From assembly GCF_029633865.1 (NCBI RefSeq), contig NC_079223.1, positions 8,875,736-8,939,735 of the forward strand: a stretch of DNA of 64,000 bases, given 5' to 3'. Position 1 is the stretch's first letter. Each line of letters begins with the position of its first letter. The notes under the pieces were generated by a model, which made no database searches, was not told the origin of the DNA, and saw only the letters and a list, made by a program, of their open reading frames with translations. The stretch comes from Lampris incognitus (lineage: Eukaryota; Chordata; Actinopteri; Lampriformes; Lampridae). This document shows, piece after piece, positions 20,739-30,900 of this stretch. Made by a program: the position numbers and the translations under genes.

Positions 20739-22357
20739 TATTATTGCCTATGATCATGTGAACGTCATGCCTGATTACGCAGCACACACTTGTGTGGCCA
20801 CAGTTGTGATTATTCGGTTACAAGACACGTTGAGGTTTCAGAAGGACACGTCTTTACCGTTACCACGGACATGAGGTTGTGTGTATTCGCGTCGTTGTGA
20901 CCCAGATGTTGACGTGTAAACTGGGCCGTGCGGCTTTAACAGAGTACGCGCGCTCCCGCGGGACGCCATCAGTTTTTGGTCGCCGATCCCTTTTTGGCGA
21001 AACACCAGTCAGGAAAACGATCCGACCAACGTAATGTCGCTCAAAACTAACGATCGTTTAGTCCATTCTTATTTACAGTTTGGTTATGTTATCGTTATTT
21101 TACATTTTATTCTGCTTAACTGATTTATTTACGGTTATTTTACGTTTTATTCTGCTTAACTGCGTCATTTTATGCCCTTTTTGTGTGGTTTGTGCGCACG
21201 TTTTGCGTCTCTTGTGGCGTCTGCTTATTGTTTTCTGGAGGATGAAACGTTTTCAATTGTAAAGTTTTGCCTTATTGTTGAAAATGTGTCGTTTGAATAA
21301 AAAACAAAAATCTTCGGCTTCCTGGCGGAAGTCGACGTTGCATCCCGGCGCATGCGTATTGAGAAGCGTGGTTGGAAAAACTGTTTCAAGATTCAGAGGT
21401 TTGTCACATACTTCCTGTACAAAAGCACGTACGCGGTGAAATGACTTTTTTTTGTTGCAACTTCAGACCTGTGTAACAATAGAAATGAACACACTACTAA
21501 TAAAATAAAAATACAATAGAGTTGAAAAGTAAAAAAATCTGAGGTTTAATAGTACACACACACACACAGTGTGCAGCATCAATGATTGATCCATGACGAA
21601 TGGAAAAGTCGATTTAAAGGCGCGAAGAAGATTTGACAGAGCAAAAAAGTAGAATTGCATGTTTCAAAAATAAATTAGATTAGCACAAACAGAGTCCATA
21701 ACTGATTAACAGTGGATTAAGAGCTAACGAAGAAACTTAGAAAGGGGCTCCGTCTGGTCTGAACAGATGTGTTAATCATCCCTGTCCAATCATCCCATTC
21801 GAAACGACAAAGCCTGTGGGAAGAAGCCCGGAGAAACAGACGTTTTCATGAGGCTCTTCACTTTTAAGTGAGTTTCAAACAACAGATTCACTCCTGGCAC
21901 ACATTTCCGCGATAGGCTCTATTTTGCTTGAACACTAATGAGCAAAGAAATGTTTCAGTTAAATTTTGCAAATGTAGTGATCAAGGTTTCCAGACTGGAG
22001 TTTGAAACATGCCTACAACACGGAATGGACAATTCAGAGTTTATACATTATTTTTCTTTAAATATTAATTGAAGAAACGCCTCTCCTCACTCAAACTCAT
22101 TAAGTTATATGATACAATAATGAGGTTTGTATAACAATATGCAAAGGGGAAATATTGTTTCACATTCAAATACAATTATGAATAAACTTGTACATTTCTC
22201 CATCTCAAATAGAACAATTTAGAAATATCCAAATAAAAATGACAATAGTTCTGAGACTCAAACGTTGTTGTTTTTTCTACTAACAAAATCAAGATTTCAA
22301 ATCATGATGGACTGGGTGTTTGTTTTGGTACTCATGAACTACTGTAATATATCAATA
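20739..22357. other. Intergenic, no gene recognised
   Basis: Mostly AT-rich. A short CpG-richer patch at about 20940-21060 and another at 21315-21365 contain the NRF1-like palindrome GCGCATGCG (21348-21356). I see no convincing exon. A (CA)n lies at about 21553-21567. Confidence 0.5.
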
Positions 22358-22567
22358 TGAGATGATATAGTCACGCTGACCTATGCAAAAAAAAGAAAGA
22401 GAAAACCCTTTTTTGGGAGGGGTTTTTATGGTTTGTAATCAGAAGAATTTGTCCCCTTAAAATGTTCCTCCGCTGACAGACCACACGGTTTGGGGGCGAT
22501 GTGCATTCTGTGTCATTTTAGAAAGTAAAATCAATTACCAGCGAAAGCTGTCATCCAGTCTCCTGTT

Positions 22568-22583
22568 CACCACTAGATGGCGC
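22568..22583 (+). promoter_or_regulatory. CTCF-like site, copy 1
   Basis: CACCACTAGATGGCGC matches the CTCF core (CCASYAGRKGGCRS). It is inside duplicated unit 1. Occupancy is inferred, not shown. Confidence 0.6.
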
Positions 22584-22643
22584 GCTACAAACGTTGGAAC
22601 CCTTTGGCATCAGAGCGTCCGCTTGGTCCACCGTCGTTGATTA

Positions 22644-22658
22644 TTTGCCATGGTAACC
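22644..22658. promoter_or_regulatory. RFX X-box-like palindrome, copy 1
   Basis: TTTGCCATGGTAACC matches the RFX-family X-box (GTTGCCATGGYAAC) with a weak first half-site. It is about 60 bp after the CTCF-like site. Confidence 0.55.
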
Positions 22659-23088
22659 GCGGCAGCGTCCCTCTTCCGCCTCTCCGCTCTCGGCTAAGTG
22701 GATCAGTTATGTGATGACAAAAGTCCATTACGGCGGGGTCAAAAAGGACGAATTAAGACGTTTTATGTGTTTTTATGTTAAAGCTCTATTGGAGGAATGT
22801 GGGGGGGAAATGCAGTTCTGAACGAAACGATAGCGTGAGGGACCTGGCAAGTCTCACATTAAGCACTCTCTTCAGATGAGATGATATAGTCACGCTGACC
22901 TATGCAACAAAAAGAAAGAGAAAACCCTTTTTTGGGAGGGGTTTTTATGGTTTGTAATCAAATCTTTTGTCCCCTTAAAATTTTCCTGCACTGACAGACC
23001 ACACGGTTTGGGGGCGATGTGCATTATGTGTGTCATTCTAGAAAGTAAAAATCAATTACCAGCGAAAGCTGTCGTCCAGTCTTCACTT

Positions 23089-23104
23089 CACCACTAGATG
23101 GCGC
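23089..23104 (+). promoter_or_regulatory. CTCF-like site, copy 2
   Basis: CACCACTAGATGGCGC is identical to copy 1 over 16 bp, in unit 2, about 470 bp upstream of the ccdc177 ATG. Confidence 0.6.
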
Positions 23105-23164
23105 ATGACAAACGTTGGAAACCTTTGGCATCAGAGCGCCCGCTTGGTCCACCGTCGTTGTTTA

Positions 23165-23179
23165 ATTGCCATGGTAACC
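23165..23179. promoter_or_regulatory. RFX X-box-like palindrome, copy 2
   Basis: ATTGCCATGGTAACC, a slightly better X-box than copy 1, in the unit next to ccdc177. It keeps the same spacing to the CTCF-like site as in unit 1. Confidence 0.6.
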
Positions 23180-23574
23180 GCAGCAGCGTCCCTCTTCCGC
23201 CTCTCGGCTAAGTGGATCAGTTATGTGATGACAAAAGTCCATTACGGCGGGGTCAAAAAGGACGAATTAAGACGTTTTATGTGTTTTTTTATGTTAAAGC
23301 TCTATTGGAGGAATGTGTGGGTGAAATGCAGTTCTGAACGAAACGATAGCGTGAGGGACCTGGCAAGTCTCCCATTAAGCACTCTCTTCATGGGAAACCT
23401 AAGCCAACTCGGACTCAGCGGGCTTCCCGGTCGTTCGGCTGAAACGTTAATCCTCTTCTCGAACAATCTCATCTAGTGACCTTCGCCGTGGCGACTCGTC
23501 GAGGTCCGGCAGGTTTTACGGACTTTTGGGGTTTTTTTTAACGAGGCGACTGGGAGCCCCGAGCCGACCTTGTC

Positions 23575-25287
23575 ATGGGGGAGAGTCGACCGGCTTCTCC
23601 GGAGCCCCGCTCGGACCTGAACACCTTCGACGCGGCAGAGGCGGAGGAGAGTCGGCGCGCCTCGACGAGCCCCCGCTCCTTGGGGTCGTGCGCAAGACTC
23701 GGCGTCAACCCCGTGGAGCTGTTGATTAAATCGCTCAGAGAGTTCATACCCGACCACCACGGCACCCCCTTCGAGGCCGTGACGCTCATGCACCAGTCCT
23801 ACGAACAGGAACGCGGCAGGCTTTTGCAGCTGTGTCTACGGGAGCGGGAGAGGATTATCGGGGAGTCGGAGGACAGAAGGTTGGGCGGCAGCAAGCTGCT
23901 GGCGCTGGAGGTCACCGGCAGGCGCTCTGACCCCGAAGCGCAGGACGGCGGTGCTGGTGCTGAAAGACGGGGGTCCCTCCCAGACTTCGACCGGGGTTTC
24001 AAAAGGAAATCCGTGAGCACGTCCTCCAGTTCCCTTGCTCAGCGAGATCGGCGCAGGCGGAGACCCGAGAGCCTCGCAGACCTCAGACACTCCCCGGCCA
24101 CCGAGCTGCAGCTGGAAAGGCTCACAAGAGACGTCGAGAAGGAGATGAGTACAACGATAACAGAGAGAGACCGCAAGATAGCGGCTCTAATGCTGGCTAA
24201 GCACCAGGAGGAGCAGGCGCGCCTGAAGCTGTGTCAGCAGGAGGAGAAGGAGCGACAGGAGGCTCGCAGGTGGGAGGAGGCCCAGCAGACCGAGATGGAG
24301 AAACAGAGGAGAAAGAAACTAAAGCAGAGCATGCAGCGTTGGCATGACGACATGGAAGCCCGCAGGAGGACGAGGGAACACAAGGAGAAGGAGTTGGTAG
24401 GACTGCGGGAGCAGGAGATGTCACTTCAGGAGGACCGCTGGAGGAAACTGACAGAGGAACTGGAGGCACAGCGTAGAGAGAAGATAGAGGCAGCACGAAG
24501 GGAGGCAGAGGTGCGCAAATGCTGCCAGGAGAAGTTGCTGAGGGTTAAAGAGGAGATGGAGAAAATGGAGAGAGAGAAGGAGAGACAGGTCGCACAGGAA
24601 AGAGAGCTCAAGGCCAGGAGGAACAAAGTGACACAGGAGAGAAGGGAGCGGAAGAGGCTGCAGCACGAAAATCACAGGGAGCTGCTGCAGCACGTCCACC
24701 TGAAACGACAGGTGGAGCAGCAGGAGGAGGAGGAGGAGGCGCTGATGAGGAGTGCGCTGGAGAAAAAGCTGCACAACTCCTGGGAGAAACATGCCCTAGC
24801 CATGGAGGCGCGGTTTAGGGAGCTGCAAGGGCGTGCGGCCCAGAAGGGAGAGCAAATCCAGCGAGCGCAGCTGAGGGCCAGGCTGCAGAGTCAACAGCAG
24901 CTCAGGCAAAAGGAGGTCCTGGTTCAGGTGAGCCAGTGTCGCATGGAGAGAGCTGCCCAGCACACGTCCGCCCAGGGCAGGGTCAGAGCGCAGCAGACCC
25001 GCCAACACAACCAGGACAGGCAACTCTGCCACCAGCAGCTAAGGGACAGGGTGGAGAGGGAGGAGGAGGCCCAGAGAATGGTCAGGGAGAGCTACATCGC
25101 CATGAAGGAGTGCAGGAGGGAGAGGCTGCTGCGGCAGCGAGAACAGATACAGGAGGAGGCCCGCAGGCTGGCCCGTGCCTCTTTCCACATGAGGGAGCGA
25201 GTGCGAGAACGGACGCGCTGTCGCACCTTTGATCAGATGGCCCTGGAGGCGGAGCTGGCTAACTCCATAGGCCGCATGAAACTCTGA
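23575..25287 (+). CDS. ccdc177: Coiled-coil domain-containing protein 177
   Basis: A single-exon gene of 570 aa (human CCDC177, also intronless, is about 707 aa). The N-terminal block FDAAEAEESRRASTSPRSL (about residues 18-36), followed by CARLGVNPVELLIKSL, matches the family's FDxxEAExSRxxxTSPRSL...VxPVELL signature. TERDRKIAALMLAKHQEE sits at about residues 194-211. The rest is a long, highly charged Arg/Glu/Gln coiled coil. The C-terminus has ASFHMRERVRERTRCRTFD near residues 535-555, the conserved family end. The molecular function is not established in the family. The first ATG fits a purine at -3 and gives the conserved N-terminus. The shorter length versus human reflects a shorter serine/alanine-rich linker after the first block. 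Divergent from nsmce4a, convergent with slc39a9. Confidence 0.93.
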   Translation: MGESRPASPEPRSDLNTFDAAEAEESRRASTSPRSLGSCARLGVNPVELLIKSLREFIPDHHGTPFEAVTLMHQSYEQERGRLLQLCLRERERIIGESEDRRLGGSKLLALEVTGRRSDPEAQDGGAGAERRGSLPDFDRGFKRKSVSTSSSSLAQRDRRRRRPESLADLRHSPATELQLERLTRDVEKEMSTTITERDRKIAALMLAKHQEEQARLKLCQQEEKERQEARRWEEAQQTEMEKQRRKKLKQSMQRWHDDMEARRRTREHKEKELVGLREQEMSLQEDRWRKLTEELEAQRREKIEAARREAEVRKCCQEKLLRVKEEMEKMEREKERQVAQERELKARRNKVTQERRERKRLQHENHRELLQHVHLKRQVEQQEEEEEALMRSALEKKLHNSWEKHALAMEARFRELQGRAAQKGEQIQRAQLRARLQSQQQLRQKEVLVQVSQCRMERAAQHTSAQGRVRAQQTRQHNQDRQLCHQQLRDRVEREEEAQRMVRESYIAMKECRRERLLRQREQIQEEARRLARASFHMRERVRERTRCRTFDQMALEAELANSIGRMKL

Positions 25288-26018
25288 AGAAGAAAAAAAG
25301 TACAACTCGGACACCCTAGCGAAGCTCTCAGTATCTGTGTATTTGCTAAGCACGAGACAGATTCGTCCCAATTAATTTGTTGTAAGCCTGGCGTCGCTAT
25401 TTTAGGCTGTACCGAGTTCAGGGCCCATGTTGCCAGTATCACACATCACGTTATTTTTGACCGACTACCTCTGTCGATAATGTGACAATATTTCGGGGGG
25501 ATGACGGTTGAAAGCGCTTTCATAACTTATTCACGCACTAGAAAATGCTGAGAAATGATCGTTAGCAACGTGGATGTGACGACCCAGCAGGTTGAGACAT
25601 CCGTTCTTCATGTCACCAAGTGTCTAAAAGTTAAGAAACTTGTTTCACTTTGCTGTAATGCAGCATTTAAGGCAAGGAAAAAACAAAAACAAGATTTGAG
25701 TTGTGCTGCAACATTACAAGATCCAAAACCCCAGACAGTATCTAGATATCACGATATCGGTATTATATCGGTACATTGCCCAGGTGTAACTGAGTCTTAG
25801 TACGTCATCGTAACACTAGTCTCTTACGCTAGTAGCTTAACAGTTTACCATAGCACAAGAATTGCAGCAGCCACCTGTTTGTTGTGTGCAAGGTTTAGCA
25901 GTCCAGGAGTGTGTGTGGCTCTAACTGCACATGGCTCTAGATAAGTGTTCGTAAGGTATGCTAGCCTGCATTTAGCTAAATGCCATAGCAGTCATTTCAG
26001 AGTTTTAGCTTTACCACT
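25288..26018. other. ccdc177 3' UTR / intergenic, no gene seen
   Basis: AT-rich sequence after the ccdc177 stop. It probably contains the 3' UTR. No coding signal or recognised repeat before the SINE at 26019. Confidence 0.5.
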
Positions 26019-26400
26019 GCGGGCGGCGCAGCGGTTAGCGCGGTCACCTCACAGCAAGTAGGTCCTGGATTCGAGGCCCCGGGGTAGTCCAGCCTTGGTG
26101 GGTCATCCCGGGTCGTCCTCTGTGTGGAGTTTGCATGTTCTCCCCGTGTCTGTGTGGGTTTCCTCCGGGGGCTCCGGTTTCCTCCCATAGTCCAAAGACA
26201 TGTAGGTCAGGTGAATCGGCCGTACTAAATTGCCCCTAGGTGTGTGTGTGTGTGTGTGTGTGTGGGCCCTGTGATGGTCTGGCAGCCTGTCCAGGGTGTC
26301 TCCCCGCCTGCCGCCCAATGACTGCTGGGATAGGCTCCAGCATCCCCGCCACCCTGAGAGCAGGATAAGCGGTTCGGGTGATGGATGGATGGATGGATGG
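26019..26400 (+). mobile_element. tRNA-headed SINE with L2-like tail, widespread fish type
   Basis: The head GCGGGCGGCGCAGCGGTTAG with B-box-like GGATTCGAGGCC is followed by the very common vertebrate SINE body GTTTGCATGTTCTCCCCGTG and GTTTCCTCCGGG. An internal (TG)n at 26239-26263 and the tail GGATAAGCGGTTCGGG with (ATGG)n complete it. Nearly full length. Confidence 0.9.
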
Positions 26401-27856
26401 AAGCCTCATTAGAATTTATATTTCAAAACTGGACAAAATACACAAGTTAGGAGCAGGACAGCAGAGTTGCTCACAGCAAACCATTATGTTGCTAACCAAT
26501 ATCGTGGTATCAAACTCTCGAAGTAGAATAACAGGATTTTTTGGACTGGAAGAGAAGCTGGTGTGATCAGCACCGCTGCTGTCAGCTGTTCGCTGCTGTG
26601 CTTTTGTGTTATTTGTCCTAAGCACAACGTAGTCCTGATAAATGGAGCGTTGAACTTAGCAAATAGCACTGTGATTGTAAAAGTATTAATATTTCCCAGA
26701 AAATTGTGGAAATATGAAAACGTCACCAAGCGTCAATGTATTTCAGCGAGTTGTGTTTTTGAAGTATTTTGCAATTTTCAAAACAAATTCTAGATTTTCT
26801 AAGTTTCCCACATTCATACAGTTTGGTTTATTTATTTATTAAAGACTTGTGGTTTTTTTCCCCACAATAAGTGTGTCTGAACTGTAATTCATCGGAGTAA
26901 TGTTGGCTACCACACGTGCATTTAACACTGGCACCGTTCAGCTCAACAATGCCTTGCCCAATGGCAAAATGTTTGCGGCAGCTGTGAGATGAAGCCAATC
27001 AAAAGCCGTCTGTTAGTACGAATACACAACGTGTACTGGTGTGAGTCAGCAAAACATCTGCAATGGGAGGCTGGAATCTCTTAATCCCGACAGTAGACCC
27101 ATTTGTGCCCCCCCCCCCCGCACACACACACTTCCACCAGCAGCCAATCGAGGTTTTCATAAAAAGTTCTCGCCCTAAAATAACAGAAGTCGTTGCAGCG
27201 AAGCCCGTTCGGCAGCATTGTGCGTCATGAGTTGTGCAGGTGTGGCAGGCATTCAGTTTATTTTGGAGGAAGTTCATATTAGTTACACACGGACCTGCTG
27301 TCCAGCCGGTTTACACAAAGAAAATAACTAAATCACTGTTAAGATACGTAGGCGAACCACATCACGTTCTCCTCGTTAACATGAAGTAAAACTGTCACAT
27401 CTGATTTAGTTTGTTGCAACTTTGTGACTCTGTCTACAGTAACGAGTTTCACAACTGACGCTCCAGTCTCCTATGTTGCAGGTTATTAGAAACGATAAAA
27501 GGCGTGTGATTAAACTTGGTTTGGCAACACATTTCAGCCCCTTTGTAAGAGGCGGTGACTCGAGTCCCCTGAGGAGGACAGCGAGCTGGCTATCAGGTTC
27601 CTCACAGCCCATTTTAAGACCTTTTTTTTTTACACCGTTAACACAAAAGTTAGTCTCGCTCAACTCTGATTACGACAACAAGATAATGAAACAAGACCCT
27701 AGAGGGCACGTTCTCCCTGGCGTGGAAGTGAGGAGCCTGCCTTGCTCGTTTTTCCTCATTGCTTAGTCCATAAGCCCTTGGCATGTGGGACAGTTGCTCA
27801 TTAAGGTGTGGTGCATTTGTGTCCTGTTTTAACCGCCCTGACCAGCGTGCCCCCCG
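26401..27856. other. Intergenic region between ccdc177 and slc39a9
   Basis: AT-rich, with a C-run/(CA)n at about 27108-27130. No coding region recognised. The right part probably includes the slc39a9 3' UTR. Confidence 0.5.
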
Positions 27857-30597
27857 TCAGTCGTGTAAACCTATGGCGAGCACCACAGGGATCCCCACTC
27901 CGGCGATGAGCGTGAGGCTCTCCAGGACCCCCAGGTGACCTTTCTGGTCGGCCCCGGCCTCCGTGGGCTGGGGGAGCTGAGGGGAGGCGTGGGAGTGCCG
28001 CCGCCCCTTGCTACTGCGGATCTCGGGGAAAACGTGCACCGTGGCCACGTAGAGGAAAGTGCCAGCCGAGAAGAGCATACCCACACCCGTGGCACCGAGT
28101 CTGCTGTGGGAGGAGCCGCCCCACTGTCAGGAGAAACACAAACACACACACACACCCTATATCAAATAAAAACCAACCACCATCCGAAACTCTGTAATCT
28201 GACACGACTCTGATGCAACGTCTGCTCTGTTATCAGCAGGCGAGTTCTCTGAAGTGCTTCTCACCGCGTCCAGAATGAAGTAAGTGCCGATAGCCAATAT
28301 GGGGGCAGCGGCGGAGAAGGCCAGCAAATGGCCCTGTATGTGCTTCTTCTCCACCCCAGCATGCATCAAGAAGGACACCAAGCCAAAAGCCGCCGGAGCC
28401 TGGGACATAAAAGCGAGGTGGTCATTCTTAAATGCTTCCTCAGCTCGTGTGCGACTGTTTCATGACAGTTTTCCCCAAAAGGGAAAAGCTCACCTTGTGC
28501 AGAATCACTGCAAAAAACACTACGACCTGCACCGTCACATCGGGAGTGGCCATGGCTGCACCCAGAGCAAACCCATCAGCTGTACACGGGACAAATGTGT
28601 AGTTAGAGGTGACGGCATTTAACCGTCGTATGAATCTTTCTTTATTTGCACACGGTGCCTGAGAACATACTTGAGACTGCTGGAGAAACGGGAGTCTTTC
28701 TCAAACTCGTGAAAGAACAAAGGCGGGCAATCACATGGTCAGAAGTCACATGGTGACATTCATGGAAAAACTCCAGTGCTATGTAGGGAATTTTCTGTGG
28801 CTCTGATGGGATTCTAACTAGCGACGTAACAACATGCTTATCTGGAATTGCACCCACCCAATGCCTTGTACGTGCTTGACTAACACCAGTTACAAACGTG
28901 AGCAGCACTCACACAAGTGCGATGCCCTACAGTACCTGCAGCATGGATGACGAGCCCTAGCGTGGCTGTGATGCTGGCACTGTGGGACAAACAGCTCTGC
29001 GAGTCTGGAACGAGTGCAGCATTTGTGGAAAGGTGAGGGAACAAGCAGTCGGCGGCGATTTTTGCACACAAAAAAAAATCAAAGTGCGAAGTTTCAAGAA
29101 GCAACTCACCACGTACGGAGCAATAACCGGCGATCTGATCCGCCACAAACATGAAGGTGAATCCAACAACCAAGGCCAGCCCGATGAAGAAACGAGGCGG
29201 GAGGCCTCCGTCTAAGGGGGGCTCCGTTGTTTCACTGGCATTTTGACTTGGCGCTGCAACAGAGCAGGACGGGGCTGCAGAGAGAAGCGTCTCAGCAAAA
29301 CATCCTCATTCATCAAAGACAATAACTACATGCACAGGCCACATTTGAGGCCACATTGGAAATGTGGCCTCAAATTCCCAACTTAGGTGTGCTTTTGATG
29401 CAAGAGCATTGTCATCCGGGTTTTGATGCAAGAGCCTTGTCATCCAGCACAACGATATCTACAGTGGGTGTAAGCACACACATAACTTACATGGGGGAGA
29501 ACAGCACTGGGTACTGACTATGTCTTTTGTAGGATAAGCGCCATTACAACAATACACCTACATTTATGCAGGACAAAAAATGTTCGCTGGCAGGACAGCC
29601 AAGCCCGGCAGTAACCACGGTAACAGCTTGAGGAGGGCCTTCACATGAATAGACTGCCATTTGTTGTTAAGGGTTAGAATTCTTGTTAACTTGGGTTTGG
29701 TTTGATGTTGGGGGGGTAGGGTGGGGTGAGGGGAGGGTGGGGGGGAGGGGGTGTTACGGGACAGTCTCCTCACCTCTCCACGACTCCAGTAAATCCACCC
29801 CTTCAGGAATGATGATAGCGAGCGCTGTCCCACACAGAAGTCCTGCCCCCAGGATCGTGACATACTGGAGACTCCGCTGACAGTCGAGACGACAAGATTG
29901 GTAACAGTGACGTCACAGCTCGCCATTCTGATAACGTAACACGAACGAACGGGAAGGCTGTCCACGCAGTTTGCGCGCTGTGGTGCGCAGGCGCATTACA
30001 GTGGCGCGCAAAGTATCAACAAGTCATTAAAGATGAGTTTGTGACCCCCCTCCCCCCCACATGGTAAATTGACCCCATTTTGTATTGAGCTTTTCTTTCA
30101 AAGGGCTATATACAATTAATGGCGCGCGCGCGCGCACACACACGCACGTTAGGGGTTTTTGGTGTCTTGCCCAGGGGCACCTCGAGAATCGAACCCGCGA
30201 TATAGAATTTTCCAACTCGCCCGCAGAATCTCACTCCCCTTGGCGTGAGGTCGGGTTAGGTTAGGTTACCCGCCCCCCCGACCGTAACCGTCACCCCTTC
30301 ACGCCACGGGGAGTCCGGTTCAGCGGGGGGGGGGGTCGGGGCGACCCTCCAGTTACCAGACAACTATGAGGGCAACCTGCCCCACCTCCGAGCATGGTTT
30401 TGGTTTTAAGTACACCGATTTTAGTCGGGATGCGTCATTTTGCACAACAACAGCTCAGTCAGACAGAGGAAGTTGGGGAGGGGGGGGTAACAGTTTCTTA
30501 CCTGGGAGAGTTTGATGAGGAGGGGAACAAGTCCCAGCAAAACGCACCCTAAAAACATCGCCGCCGAGAGGCAAACGACAAGAACTGCCCCGTCCAT
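27857..30597 (-). CDS. slc39a9: ZIP9-type zinc transporter (SLC39A9 family)
   Basis: Seven minus-strand exons: 30597-30502, 29876-29774, 29253-29110, 29004-28936, 28579-28494, 28399-28265, 28123-27857. All are GT-AG with consistent phases; 299 aa (human 307). Hydrophobic segments include [20 protein letters not shown] (TM1), [20 protein letters not shown] (TM2) and [16 protein letters not shown] (TM3). Then come [18 protein letters not shown] with the metal-site H and D (TM4), and [20 protein letters not shown] with HKxPxxFG (TM5). The final helices are [33 protein letters not shown] and [18 protein letters not shown] proteins move zinc into the cytosol; ZIP9 is known at the Golgi/plasma membrane and as an androgen-responsive receptor. 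The TM2-TM3 loop lacks the His-rich stretch of human ZIP9, and the N-terminus is diverged, so this could be a paralogue. Adjacent ccdc177 supports the slc39a9 locus. Confidence 0.88.
29346..29377. repeat. Short perfect hairpin in slc39a9 intron 2
   Basis: ATTTGAGGCCACATT, two bases, then AATGTGGCCTCAAAT: a 15-bp perfect stem with a tiny loop. A 20-bp direct repeat (GATGCAAGAGC.TTGTCATCC) lies just downstream at about 29398-29444. Confidence 0.85.
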
Positions 30598-30900
30598 GGC
30601 CGGCTCTCCCCTCGCTCCGCTCTCCTTTATCCGCTTCCCGCGGACCCTTTCCCGGCCCTCCTTACGCGACGAATGGGGCGGACGCAGTGTTGAGACGCGG
30701 CCGCCCGGCCCCGCACCGCGCCGCTCAAGGCTTCACGCGCCGCGCCCGCGCGCCGCTTCCGGCGCTGACGAACACCGCGCACCCGCGCCGAGTCCGAGAC
30801 CACCCACATAGAGCCACCTGCCGCTGCGAGGACGCGTCCGAACCCCCGGCTGGACCCGGCAGCACCACACCACACACACACACACACACACACACAAGTC
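30598..30900 (-). promoter_or_regulatory. CpG-rich promoter of slc39a9
   Basis: Dense CpG sequence upstream of the slc39a9 ATG (for example GACGCGGCCGCCCGGCCCCG near 30700 on the plus strand). No TATA box. Ends against a (CA)n at about 30870-30896. Confidence 0.6.

Larger units (their letters stand above)
22358..23390. repeat. Tandem duplication of about 515 bp upstream of ccdc177
   Basis: Unit 1 spans 22358-22875 and unit 2 spans 22877-23390, both from TGAGATGATATAGTCACGC to AAGCACTCTCTTCA. They differ by small substitutions and short indels only (roughly 95% identical). Unit 2 ends about 185 bp before the ccdc177 ATG, so it probably includes promoter sequence. Each unit has a CTCF-like and an RFX-like site. 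Confidence 0.92.

Noticed and set aside
23473-24792. Several minus-strand and alternative-frame ORFs within ccdc177
   Set aside because: Shadows of a GC-rich, Arg/Glu-rich coding exon.
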